From NCBI GenBank assembly GCA_023386885.1, contig JAEWIX010000090.1:62001-126000 (forward strand): 64,000 nt of DNA, given 5' to 3'. This document shows positions 30,530 through 39,698 of this stretch, piece after piece. The notes under the pieces are model-generated. The model did not search any database, was not told the DNA's origin, and saw nothing but the letters and a program-made list of their open reading frames with translations. The stretch's first letter is position 1, and the number at the start of each line of letters is the position of its first letter. The stretch comes from Pseudomonadota bacterium (GTDB lineage: Bacteria > Pseudomonadota > Alphaproteobacteria > Rhizobiales > Xanthobacteraceae). A program made the translations under genes and the position numbers.

Positions 30530-33492
30530 TCTCCTCCGCGAAGGGCGACGCGGATTCTGCTTCCCTGGCCGCGCTGGTCGTGACCGGTCCGGTTGTCTAC
30601 GCCGCGCCGGAGGCGGCGCAGCGTCTTGACGCCTGGCTGGCTGACTTGCCGCCGCCGCAGGCTGCGGCGATTGGTGCTCTTGCTGCGCAATTCCCCAAGG
30701 TTCGTACGTTGCTCGAGGGCATCGCCGAGGCGTCGCCTTATTTGTTCGATCTCGCGCGGGCCGATGCCGGCCGTCTCATCCGGCTGCTGCAGTGCCGGCC
30801 GGATGCGCATTTCGCGACGTTGATCGCGAACGCTGCTGCCGACGTTCCCACAGCAGCCGATCAGGCCGAGGCGATGCAGTTGTTGCGCCGGCTGAAGGCG
30901 GAAGCGGCGCTGATGATCGCGCTTTGCGACATCGGCGGCGTCTGGCCGGTGATGCATGTCACCGAGGCGCTGACCGACCTCGCGGTCACATCGGTGCAGT
31001 GCGCGCTGCGCTTCCTGCTGTTGCAGGAGGCGGCGCGTGGCAAGCTCTCCCCGCCCGTTGCCGAGCGGCCGGAAGAGGGCAGCGGCCTCGTTGTTCTCGC
31101 CATGGGCAAGATGGGCGCGGGCGAACTCAACTACTCCAGCGACGTCGACCTCATTGTCTTCTTCGATCTCGCGGCTCCAACACTGGCGCCCGATATCGAG
31201 CCGCAGCCATTCTTCGTGCGCGTCACACAGGGGCTGTCGCGGATGCTGCAGCAGCGCACCGGCGACGGCTACGTCTTCCGCGTCGATCTACGGCTGCGGC
31301 CAGATCCTGCTTCGACGCCGGTGGCGATCTCGACCGCCGCCGCCCTCGACTATTATGAGCGTGAGGGCCGCACCTGGGAGCGCGCCGCGATGATCAAGGC
31401 GCGCCCGTGTGCCGGCGATATTGTTGCTGGCGAGGCGCTGGTTGCGGAGATCGCGCCGTTCGTCTGGCGCAAGCATCTGGATTTTGCGGCACTGTCCGAC
31501 GTTCATGACATGAAGCGCCAGATGCAGTCGTTCCGTGGGCAAAACGACATTTCCGTCGAAGGTCACAATGTCAAAGTCGGGCGCGGCGGCATTCGCGAGA
31601 TCGAATTCTTCGCACAAACCCAGCAGTTGATCGCCGGCGGGCGGCATCCCGAACTGCGTTCGCGGCCGACGCTGGAGACGCTGACCATTCTGGCGGCGAA
31701 CAACTGGATCACACCTGCCGCGCGCGACGAGTTGAGCGAAGCCTATCAGTTTCTTCGCCGCGTCGAACACCGTCTGCAGATGATCGCCGACGAGCAGACC
31801 CACGCACTGCCCGAAGACCGTGATGCGGTCGAACGCTTTGCATTCTTCTTCGGCTACGGCAGCCGCGATGCCTTCGCGAAAGACCTGCTGCATCATCTCA
31901 ATTGCGTGCAGGGACATTACAGCAAACTGTTCGAAGGCGATCCGGCCGGTACGGCGAAACTTCCCGACGTCGATTATCGTGCCGGTCCCGACGATCCGCG
32001 CGTGGTCAAAAGGCTGTCCGATCTCGGTTTTGCCAAGCCGCTGATGGTGGCGTCCACGGTGCAGCAGTGGATGGCTGGCGAATATCGCGTTCTGAAGGTC
32101 GAGGCGACGCGGAAGGCTTTCGAGGAATTCGTCCCGGCCCTGATCGAGGGGTTGGCGCATGCCGAGGAGCCCGACGACGCGGTGACCGCGTTCGACAGTT
32201 TCCTGCAGGCCCTGCAACGCGGCGGGCGGCTGATTTCGCTGCTCGGGCAGAACAACGATCTGGTCGCGCTCGTAGCGCTCATTCTTGGCGCGGCGCCGCG
32301 TCTTGGCGCGATGCTGGCGCGGCAGCCGCAACTGATGGACGGCCTGATCGATCCGAGGTTCTTCGGCGCGATGCCGGATCGCAAGGAACTTTCGGAGCGC
32401 CTGGCGGCGACGCTGTCTGACACGGACTCATATGAAGAATTTCTCGATCGGTTGCGGCTGTTCGGTCAGGAAAGTCTGTTCCTGATCGGCGCGCGCATCC
32501 TGTCCGGCACGGTGTCGGCACAACACGCGAGCACGGCGTTCGCGGACGTCGCTGAAGGCATCGTGCAAACGGTCCATAGACTGGTGACGAAGCAATTCGT
32601 CGAGCAATACGGCCGCGTCCAGAATCAGGAAACCGCCATACTGGCGATGGGGAAACTCGGCAGTCGGGAGATGACGGCATCGTCCGACCTCGACCTCATC
32701 CTGATCTACGATTTCGATCACGAGAACCCTGAGTCCGATGGTGTGCGATCCCTGAACGGCAGCCAGTATTTCGCGCGCTTCACCCAGCGGCTGATCAGTG
32801 CCTTCACGACCCGCACAAACTATGGCGTGTTGTACGAGGTCGATATGCGGTTGCGTCCGTCCGGGCGCGCAGGCCCCGTTGCGTCTCGGCTGGATTCGTT
32901 CGCCGATTATCAGGATCACGAGGCCTGGACCTGGGAGCACATGGCGCTGACGCGGGCGCGCGTGATCTCGGCATCGCCCGAATTCCGAGCGCGGATCGAG
33001 CAAATTATTCGCGACGTGCTGACGCGCCCGCGCGACCGCCGCATCATCGCCAGCGACGTCGCCGAGATGCGCCGCGCCATCGCACTCGAGAAGGGTGAGG
33101 ACGATATCTGGGACCTCAAATATGCCGCCGGCGGCATGGTCGATATCGAGTTCATCGCGCAGTATCTGCAGCTGGTTCACGCCGCGGAGACGCCGGAAAT
33201 TCTCGACGTCAGCACGGTGCGAGTGCTGGAGAAGGCGGCGCGCCTCGGAATCCTGCCGCAATCGACCATGGAGGTGTTGCGGCCTGCGGCGCGGCTCTAT
33301 CACGATCTGACCCAGATACTGCGGCTCTGCGTCAGCAACAAATTTGATCCCTCGGTTGCCGGGGAGGATTTGCTGCGGATCATGACAAGGGCAGGGGATG
33401 CGCCGGACTTCTCGGCGCTGGAAGCGCGGGTGCGCGATACGCAAGCCGAAGTCAGGAACGTGTTTCTCGCGTTGGTCGACGAGACAAACTAG
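30526..33492 (+). CDS. glnE: Glutamine synthetase adenylyltransferase/adenylyl-removing enzyme GlnE
   Basis: This 988-aa bifunctional enzyme adds AMP to and removes it from glutamine synthetase in answer to PII signals. Two nucleotidyltransferase cores are visible: GAGELNYSSDVDLI at about residue 198 (removase) and GSREMTASSDLDLILIYDF at about 710 (transferase). The linking domains (KVGRGGIREIEFFAQ, KYAAGGMVDIEFIAQYLQ) are intact. It overlaps the kinase gene at its start and converges with the next gene, overlapping by 4 bases at the stops. Confidence 0.96.
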   Translation: MISSAKGDADSASLAALVVTGPVVYAAPEAAQRLDAWLADLPPPQAAAIGALAAQFPKVRTLLEGIAEASPYLFDLARADAGRLIRLLQCRPDAHFATLIANAAADVPTAADQAEAMQLLRRLKAEAALMIALCDIGGVWPVMHVTEALTDLAVTSVQCALRFLLLQEAARGKLSPPVAERPEEGSGLVVLAMGKMGAGELNYSSDVDLIVFFDLAAPTLAPDIEPQPFFVRVTQGLSRMLQQRTGDGYVFRVDLRLRPDPASTPVAISTAAALDYYEREGRTWERAAMIKARPCAGDIVAGEALVAEIAPFVWRKHLDFAALSDVHDMKRQMQSFRGQNDISVEGHNVKVGRGGIREIEFFAQTQQLIAGGRHPELRSRPTLETLTILAANNWITPAARDELSEAYQFLRRVEHRLQMIADEQTHALPEDRDAVERFAFFFGYGSRDAFAKDLLHHLNCVQGHYSKLFEGDPAGTAKLPDVDYRAGPDDPRVVKRLSDLGFAKPLMVASTVQQWMAGEYRVLKVEATRKAFEEFVPALIEGLAHAEEPDDAVTAFDSFLQALQRGGRLISLLGQNNDLVALVALILGAAPRLGAMLARQPQLMDGLIDPRFFGAMPDRKELSERLAATLSDTDSYEEFLDRLRLFGQESLFLIGARILSGTVSAQHASTAFADVAEGIVQTVHRLVTKQFVEQYGRVQNQETAILAMGKLGSREMTASSDLDLILIYDFDHENPESDGVRSLNGSQYFARFTQRLISAFTTRTNYGVLYEVDMRLRPSGRAGPVASRLDSFADYQDHEAWTWEHMALTRARVISASPEFRARIEQIIRDVLTRPRDRRIIASDVAEMRRAIALEKGEDDIWDLKYAAGGMVDIEFIAQYLQLVHAAETPEILDVSTVRVLEKAARLGILPQSTMEVLRPAARLYHDLTQILRLCVSNKFDPSVAGEDLLRIMTRAGDAPDFSALEARVRDTQAEVRNVFLALVDETN

Positions 33493-35792
33493 GCGGCCGC
33501 CGAAAGCGGACGGGTGCGGCCATCGCAAGGCAGCGTGACGCCGATCACCGTGCCGGCGCCGGGCTTGGACTTCATCCGCATTGAGCCGCCATGCAGGCCG
33601 GTGAGCGACTTGGCGATCGCGAGGCCAAGTCCCGAACCCTGATAGGTCTTGGTCAATTGCCCTTCGACCTGTTCGAACGGCTGGCCGAGTTTGATCATGG
33701 ATTGCCGCGCGATTCCGATGCCGGTGTCGGCGATCATCAGCACGATGGAACTGTCCACCAGCCGGCTGCGGACAATCACCCGTCCGCCATCGGGCGTGAA
33801 CTTGACGGCATTGGACAGAAGGTTGACGACGATCTGCTTGATCGCGCGGCGGTCCGCCACGAGCGGCACCTGTTCGTCGAAATCCGCATCGAGCATCAGG
33901 TTCTTTTCCTGTGCCTTGCCCGAGACGACGCGAAGCGATTCAGCCAGTGTCTGGGCGAGATTGAGCGGCTCGAGATCGAGTTGCATCCGCCCCGCTTCGA
34001 TCTTCGACATATCGAGAATGTCGTTGATGACTTCCAGCAGGTAATGCCCGGAGGTCAGAATATCGTGACAGTATTCTTCATACTTGTCGCACCCCAGCGT
34101 TCCGAACATGCCGCTGCCCATGATCTCGGAGAAGCCGATGATCGCATTGAGCGGCGTGCGCAGTTCGTGGCTCATATTGGCGAGGAATTTCGATTTGGCC
34201 TGGTTGGCTTCCTCGGCGCGATCTTTTTCATCAGCATATTTCTGCGCAAGGTCGGCGAGTTCGAGCGCCTGCTGTTCCAAGGTCGCCTGCGACCGCTTCA
34301 GATCGATCACCGAAGCGCGCAGGCGCAGATCGTTGTCGACGAGCTTTTGTTCGTGCTCCTTGATCCGCGTGATGTCGGTCCCGACCGAAACGTAGCCGCC
34401 GTCCTTGGTTCGGCGTTCGCTGACATTTAGCCAGCGGCCGTCGTCAAGCTGTGCCTCGAAAGTGCGCGCGCCCGTGGCGAGTGCATCGCTCGCCGGCAGT
34501 CGCGCGCGGATGCGCGGCATCTTTCCGACCTCGCAAACCGTCTCATACGATGTTCCCGGTGCCACGGCGCTGTCGGGCAGTTTATGCAGCCGCTGGAAAT
34601 GCGAGTTGCAAAGCACGAGGCGATCCTCGGCATCCCACAGAACGAAGGATTCCGGGATGGTTTCGATCGCATCGCGCAGGCGAAGGTCGGCCTCCACGGT
34701 GCGTTCGGCCAGGCTCTTCTGTTCGGTCACATCCACGGCGATGCCGATGAGATGAAGGCCGCCATTCCGCGCGCCGTGGCTCAGTTCGCACCGTACACGC
34801 AGCCAGATCCAGTGGCCGTTGCAGTGCTGCATCCGGAAGCTCTGGTCGATATGATTGATCTTCCCGGAGATGAGCAGGTCCGCGATTTCGAATAGATCGA
34901 TGTCGTCGGAACGAACCAGCGCGTTGACCTCGCCGAAGGTGAGCAGGTCGCTTCGGCCTTCCAGACCCAGAATGGAAAACATCGACTGCGACCAGAAGAT
35001 GCGGCCGCGCGACAAATCCCAATCCCAGAGGCCACAGCGTCCGCGATTGAGGGCAGTATCGATTCGCCCGCGCACGGCGTCGTTGATCAGGTCGCCCTCG
35101 CGGGCGCGGGTCGACTGCCAGTGAAAGGCGAAGCCGAGGATGAGCACCACGAACCCGGTAGTCGCGGACAGCGTAATGGCGAGCGCGGCATCGGATTGCC
35201 ACAACGGGGAGCCGTGTTTCTGGGCGATGACGAGTTGACCATGAAGCGCCTTGAGCGGGCGCGTGGCGACAAGGACATCGTTCGTCTTGGTGATCGCGGG
35301 CTTCCCCGCATCGGCAACGGTTGAGCGCGCCTTTGCCGCGAGGGAGGCTAGTGCCTGACGGTTCAAGTCGCCGAGCCATTCAGCAGAGAGGCCGGCCAGA
35401 AAGCGTTGATCCGTTCCCACGATCAGAATGGAGCGGTTTGCCACGATTCCCCATGCCGGGATGAGCGACGGCAGTAGATTCTGCAGGTGGGAAGGCGTCG
35501 CCACTGATTGCGGCTCGGACAGGCTACGATCGAGACGCTCGGCAAGCAGATCGGCAAGGGCCGTCAAGTCGCGTTGAGCCGAAGCTTCGATTTGGCGGTT
35601 GTGGTCGGTGACCTGAACGAAAGCGCCGAAGCAGATGGTGACGAGAAACGCGATGATGAGGGTAGGGACTGCACGACGCAGGATCGGCTCGGCGTTTAGC
35701 AGCCGGTGGTAGGCCGGTTTTGCGATCGATTGCGCCAATCCCTTGATCGAATCGGATTGGACGCATGCGCTTTGTGTGCGCGCGCGCATCAT
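33489..35792 (-). CDS. PAS-domain sensor histidine kinase
   Basis: This membrane kinase, about 767 aa, has two membrane spans (VPTLIIAFLVTICFGAF and LAITLSATTGFVVLILGFAF), two PAS domains (GLWDWDLSRGRIFWSQSMF; then AIETIPESFVLWDAEDRLVLCN), a coiled-coil linker, the His box LANMSHELRTPLNAIIGFSEI, and N, G1, G2 boxes (NLLSNAVKFTPDGG, DTGIGIARQ, GSGLGLAIAKSL). No receiver domain or partner regulator is adjacent. ATG 35792 is chosen because GAGGGGG lies upstream; the frame is open to 35921. Confidence 0.9.
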   Translation of the reverse strand: MMRARTQSACVQSDSIKGLAQSIAKPAYHRLLNAEPILRRAVPTLIIAFLVTICFGAFVQVTDHNRQIEASAQRDLTALADLLAERLDRSLSEPQSVATPSHLQNLLPSLIPAWGIVANRSILIVGTDQRFLAGLSAEWLGDLNRQALASLAAKARSTVADAGKPAITKTNDVLVATRPLKALHGQLVIAQKHGSPLWQSDAALAITLSATTGFVVLILGFAFHWQSTRAREGDLINDAVRGRIDTALNRGRCGLWDWDLSRGRIFWSQSMFSILGLEGRSDLLTFGEVNALVRSDDIDLFEIADLLISGKINHIDQSFRMQHCNGHWIWLRVRCELSHGARNGGLHLIGIAVDVTEQKSLAERTVEADLRLRDAIETIPESFVLWDAEDRLVLCNSHFQRLHKLPDSAVAPGTSYETVCEVGKMPRIRARLPASDALATGARTFEAQLDDGRWLNVSERRTKDGGYVSVGTDITRIKEHEQKLVDNDLRLRASVIDLKRSQATLEQQALELADLAQKYADEKDRAEEANQAKSKFLANMSHELRTPLNAIIGFSEIMGSGMFGTLGCDKYEEYCHDILTSGHYLLEVINDILDMSKIEAGRMQLDLEPLNLAQTLAESLRVVSGKAQEKNLMLDADFDEQVPLVADRRAIKQIVVNLLSNAVKFTPDGGRVIVRSRLVDSSIVLMIADTGIGIARQSMIKLGQPFEQVEGQLTKTYQGSGLGLAIAKSLTGLHGGSMRMKSKPGAGTVIGVTLPCDGRTRPLSAAA

Positions 35793-36126
35793 GCCTTGCC
35801 CCCTCAGGATTCCTCTGGAATGCCGCCCCGGCGAAGTCGCTCGATCCGATGGCGGCAACGCACTGCTACAAGTCAGTCCGACGCTCCGGTTCAGGTTCGA
35901 TGATCGATTGGGTCCGATCATCGGGTGTCGCGAACGGGCGCAGTTCCTGCCGATTCAAACTGGCCCCCAGGCCGTTTCGAATCATGCGTACAATTTGAAT
36001 CCAGTTTTAGCGATGTGTCGAGAGTCAACGAATCGTTAATGCGAAAAAATCTTTATCCAATGATGATTTTTCGTCGGTGATGCCTTCGCAACGAGTCCGA
36101 AACAGGAACGCGCGTCACCTTGGGTG
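35793..36126. other. Intergenic region between two minus-strand genes
   Basis: No gene is supported in these 334 bases. The right part (about 35990-36080) is clearly more AT-rich and carries the hairpin listed separately. The left part is the upstream region of the PAS kinase. Confidence 0.5.
36042..36073 (-). terminator. Possible terminator of the CDF gene
   Basis: CGAAAAAATC and GATTTTTCG form an inverted repeat with one extra base in one arm and a loop of about 13 bases. It lies 54 bases downstream of the CDF stop on the minus strand. The long A/T tract arms make it weak as a classical terminator, so it may instead be a promoter-side element. Confidence 0.3.
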
Positions 36127-37515
36127 TCAAATGGCCTTCGCGCGCGTGGGTTCGGCGTGGCTGATGACGCGCTTCACGGTCGGAAAAGCGCGACGCAACG
36201 CGCGCTCGATTTCGTCGACCGCCTCGTGGACAAGAATGACACTCATGGTCGGCGCGGCCCGGCAGTGAAAATTGACGATCTGCCCTGCCTCGGTGTCGCG
36301 GACGCGCACGTTGTGAACGTCATGAATACCGCAATCCACGGCGAGGGCCGATAGTGCCGCGGCGATTTCAGCGATGCGGGCTGCGGGAGCTTCCACACCG
36401 GTTGGGGCTTCCGGCTCGAGCGGTTCTATGTGGGTATCGACCTCGACGTCTGCACCAAATTCATCGCGAATGCTCTGCTCGAGTCCATGGGCGATATCGT
36501 GGGCCTTGCTGAGGTCAAGGTGGCCATCGACCTCGAGATCGATGCTGACAGTGAGCCGTTCGCCGAGGTCGTGAACCGTGACGTGATGGATAGCGAGCGC
36601 GGCGTTGCGCGCGATGACCATGATTCGCTCGCGCACCGTTTCGTTGTCGCGCGCCACCGGCAGGGCGGTGAAGGTGAGATCGGCATCGCCCAATGCGGCG
36701 GTGACGGCCTCCTGAGCCTTGCGCTTGATCGTGTCGATGCGATCCAGCGGATAGGTTCGCGGCACCTGAACGTCGGCATCGATGAAGTATTTTGCGCCCA
36801 CCATGCGGGCGCGCAACCGTCCCACCCCGATCACGCCCGGTACGTTCTGGATCGCCGCCCGCACCTTGTCGGTCGCGCCCTCAGGGGCACGATCCAGCAG
36901 CGTCTCGATGGTAGAGCGCCCGAGCCGCAGACCCAGCACCGAGATCACGGCGGCGATAGCGATGGCAGCAGCGGCGTCGCCCCATGGATAGCCCATGGCC
37001 GCGAGCCCGAGCCCGATGATCACCGCGACCGAGCCGAGCACGTCGGAGGCGAAGTGCAGGGCATCGGCGGCAAGCGCCTGACTCTTGGTGGCGTGCGCCG
37101 CACGGTGCAATGCGTAAGCCCGCCACAGATTGACGCCGATGTCGGCCAGCAGCACCACGAACGGGATCAGCGAGATCGTCGGTGGCACGGCGCCTTCGCG
37201 CAGGTGGCTGACCGCGGTGACCAGGATGCCGCCGGCCAGAATGTAGAGGAGCGCGATGACGCCGAGCGCGGACAGGCTTTCGAATTTGCCGTGGCCGTAA
37301 TGGTGTTCGTCGTCAGCGGGCCGGTCGGAAAACCGCACGACGATCCAGGTGATGATTGTCGCGACGAGATCGACGGAACTGTGCAGCGCCTCCGAAATCA
37401 AGGCGAGGCTGCCGATGGCGACGCCGACCACGAACTTCACCGCTGCCATGGTCGCACTCGCCGCGACGGAAATCGCGGCGACACGAGTTTTCGTTGTGTC
37501 GGCGTGCTGGCTCAT
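36127..37515 (-). CDS. Cation diffusion facilitator (CDF) metal exporter
   Basis: The product, about 462 aa, has six membrane spans and the two metal-site motifs EALHSSVDL and DALHFASDV, typical of the CDF/FieF family that exports Zn, Fe, Mn or Co by proton antiport. The C-terminal cytoplasmic part is unusually long (about 270 residues) and contains two ferredoxin-like metal-sensing repeats (VPGVIGVGRLRARMVGAKYFIDADV; AIHHVTVHDLGERLTVSIDLEVDG) plus a third, incomplete one. The start at 37515 gives the usual short N-terminus; ATG 37548 is an alternative. Metal specificity is not readable. Confidence 0.87.
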   Translation of the reverse strand: MSQHADTTKTRVAAISVAASATMAAVKFVVGVAIGSLALISEALHSSVDLVATIITWIVVRFSDRPADDEHHYGHGKFESLSALGVIALLYILAGGILVTAVSHLREGAVPPTISLIPFVVLLADIGVNLWRAYALHRAAHATKSQALAADALHFASDVLGSVAVIIGLGLAAMGYPWGDAAAAIAIAAVISVLGLRLGRSTIETLLDRAPEGATDKVRAAIQNVPGVIGVGRLRARMVGAKYFIDADVQVPRTYPLDRIDTIKRKAQEAVTAALGDADLTFTALPVARDNETVRERIMVIARNAALAIHHVTVHDLGERLTVSIDLEVDGHLDLSKAHDIAHGLEQSIRDEFGADVEVDTHIEPLEPEAPTGVEAPAARIAEIAAALSALAVDCGIHDVHNVRVRDTEAGQIVNFHCRAAPTMSVILVHEAVDEIERALRRAFPTVKRVISHAEPTRAKAI

Positions 37516-37636
37516 GGGGCGGGGTTTAGCAGCCCTGGTAGCCGACATCAAAGCGGCGCAAGCGATACACCCGCTATTTTTTGCGCCACTTGCAGATGCG
37601 ACTTATTCCGACTTCAAACGGCGTCATGCCCGATCG

Positions 37637-38605
37637 TTACAAGGTGACGACGATCTTGCCGAGGTGCTGGTTGGCTTCCATGTGGTCGAACGCCTTGCCG
37701 ATATCCGCGAAGGCGAAAGTGCGATCGATCGGCAGTTTGAGCGTTCCGGCTTCCACCGCGGGCCAGATGTCGTTTTTCACTTCCGTAAAGATGTCGCGGA
37801 TTTCCTCGATCGAGCGGGTGCGGAACGTGACGCCGATATACTGAATGCGCCGTGCGGCATGCAGGTCGAAATTGAAATCGCCGTGACTGCCGCCAAGCCG
37901 GCCGACGTTGACGATGCGGCCAAGCACGCGCGTTGCCGCCAGATTTTGATTGGCAACGGGACCCGATATCTGATCGATGATCAGGTCGACGCCGTTGCCA
38001 TCGGTTACGCCAAGTACCTGATCGACCCAGGCTGGGTCGCGGGAATCGATGGCGAGGTCTGCGCCGAAGTCCTTCAGGCGTGCGCGCCGTTCCGGATTGG
38101 TCGACGAGCCGATCACGGCTCTCGCGCCCTTCAGTTTGGCAATCTGCAAGGCCATCAGGCCGACGCCGGAACTTGCTCCCTGAATCAGCACTGTTTGTCC
38201 CGGTCGTAGTCCTCCGTTGGTGATAAGCGCGTTGTGCATGGTGGTCAGCGCGATCGGCAGGGTCGCCGCTGTCTCAAAGCCCATGCCGGCGGGAATGTGA
38301 AACAGCCGTCCGTAATCGGTGAGCGCATATTCCGCGAACGCCGCCGCGCCCGAACCCATGACGCGGTCGCCCACGTTCACGCCTTTGGCGTCAGGGCCGA
38401 TCTCGACCACTTCGCCGGCCCATTCCATGCCGAGCACGGTCCCCACGCCGCCGGCACTGCCGTGGACGTGCCCCTTGGTCATGCCCAGGTCGGCGCGGTT
38501 GAGGCCGCAGGCGCGCACACGCACCAGGACTTGCGGACCTTTCGGGCTCGGTTGCGCCACGTCGCTGATGGTTGCGCCTTGAGCGCCGAAAACGAAAGCC
38601 TTCAT
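37637..38605 (-). CDS. Quinone oxidoreductase-like MDR family protein
   Basis: The 322-aa protein is a zinc-free medium-chain dehydrogenase: VLVRVRACGLNRADL in the catalytic domain, VQGASSGVGLMALQIAKLKGA-type IQGASSGVGLMALQIA as the NADPH-binding loop, and IDQISGPV in the Rossmann fold. The family reduces quinones or enoyl compounds with NADPH. No structural-zinc cysteine cluster is seen. It lies 58 bases downstream of the ketopantoate-reductase-like gene, same strand. Substrate unknown. Confidence 0.85.
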   Translation of the reverse strand: MKAFVFGAQGATISDVAQPSPKGPQVLVRVRACGLNRADLGMTKGHVHGSAGGVGTVLGMEWAGEVVEIGPDAKGVNVGDRVMGSGAAAFAEYALTDYGRLFHIPAGMGFETAATLPIALTTMHNALITNGGLRPGQTVLIQGASSGVGLMALQIAKLKGARAVIGSSTNPERRARLKDFGADLAIDSRDPAWVDQVLGVTDGNGVDLIIDQISGPVANQNLAATRVLGRIVNVGRLGGSHGDFNFDLHAARRIQYIGVTFRTRSIEEIRDIFTEVKNDIWPAVEAGTLKLPIDRTFAFADIGKAFDHMEANQHLGKIVVTL

Positions 38606-38663
38606 AAAAACTCCCCGCCGATGACGGCTTCAATTTTTGACCAAGCGACGATATAGGACAGCC

Positions 38664-39641
38664 TCAGTAGAGTCCTGCGACCTTGGCGCGCTGTACGACA
38701 AGCGCCAGCACCGCGTCCAGCGCCGGCGTCGGAATTTTCGTCAGACGCCCCATTTCCTGCACCACGGTTACCAGCGGATCGATCTCCATCGGGCGGCCGC
38801 GCTCGAGGTCTTGCAGCATCGAGGTCTTGTGCGCGCCGACCTTCCGCGCGCCCTCGATACGCCGTTCGACGTCGACGCGGAATTGCACGCCGAAGGTTTC
38901 GGCGATGGCCTGCGCTTCCAGCATCACGGCTTTCGACAATGCGCGGGTCGCGGGATCGGTGCAGATCACGTCCAGCGTCGCATGGGTCAGTGCGCTGATC
39001 GGATTGAAGCAGACGTTGCCCCACAGCTTGAGCCAGATCTCGTCGCGGATGCGATCCAGCACCGGCGCTTTCAATCTGACTTCGACGAACAGCGCCGACA
39101 GTCGCTCGACGTCGGCCGATGTTTCTCCCGAAGGCTCACCGATCGGAAAGCGGTCGCCGTAGACATGGCGGATGACGCCGGGCGCCTCGATCTCGGTCGC
39201 GGGATAGACCACGCAGCCGATGCCGCGTTCGGGGCCGAATTCGCGCCATTGCCGTCCGCCGGGATCGATGCTCTCCAGTGTTGATCCTTCGAACGCGCCG
39301 CCGTGCTTGTAGAAATACCAGTATGGGATGCCGTTCACGGCGGTGACGATGCGCGTGTGCGATCCGAGCAGCGGTTTCATCGCGTCGATCACGCCGGGCA
39401 CCGAATGCGCCTTCAGGCAGATGATGACGAAATCCTGCGGACCGAGTTCGGCCGGATTGTCGGTACAGCGCGGGCGTACCACGCGCTCTTCATCGCCACT
39501 CAGCAACTTCAAGCCGTTGGCTTTCATCGCTGCGAGATGCGGGCCGCGTGCGATCAGGCTGACATCGGCGCTTGTGCCGGCAAGTTGTGCGCCGAGATAG
39601 CCACCGATCGCGCCCGCGCCGTAGATGCAAACTTTCATCAA
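38664..39641 (-). CDS. 2-dehydropantoate 2-reductase family (PanE/ApbA-like)
   Basis: The 325-aa enzyme begins KVCIYGAGAIGGYLGAQLAG, the NADPH-binding GxGxxG of ketopantoate reductases. Later LWGNVCFNPISALTHAT carries the conserved catalytic-region Lys/Asn/Ser pattern (LKLWGNV, NPISAL). The family makes pantoate for coenzyme A, but many paralogues in soil bacteria act on other 2-oxo acids. Placement with the CoA-transferase and quinone-reductase genes favours such a catabolic paralogue, which is inference. Confidence 0.82.
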   Translation of the reverse strand: MMKVCIYGAGAIGGYLGAQLAGTSADVSLIARGPHLAAMKANGLKLLSGDEERVVRPRCTDNPAELGPQDFVIICLKAHSVPGVIDAMKPLLGSHTRIVTAVNGIPYWYFYKHGGAFEGSTLESIDPGGRQWREFGPERGIGCVVYPATEIEAPGVIRHVYGDRFPIGEPSGETSADVERLSALFVEVRLKAPVLDRIRDEIWLKLWGNVCFNPISALTHATLDVICTDPATRALSKAVMLEAQAIAETFGVQFRVDVERRIEGARKVGAHKTSMLQDLERGRPMEIDPLVTVVQEMGRLTKIPTPALDAVLALVVQRAKVAGLY

Positions 39642-39698
39642 ATGTCCATCCTCAGGAATAGACCGCGCGTTGCGCGGCGAAGCGAGGCGAGGGGGCGA

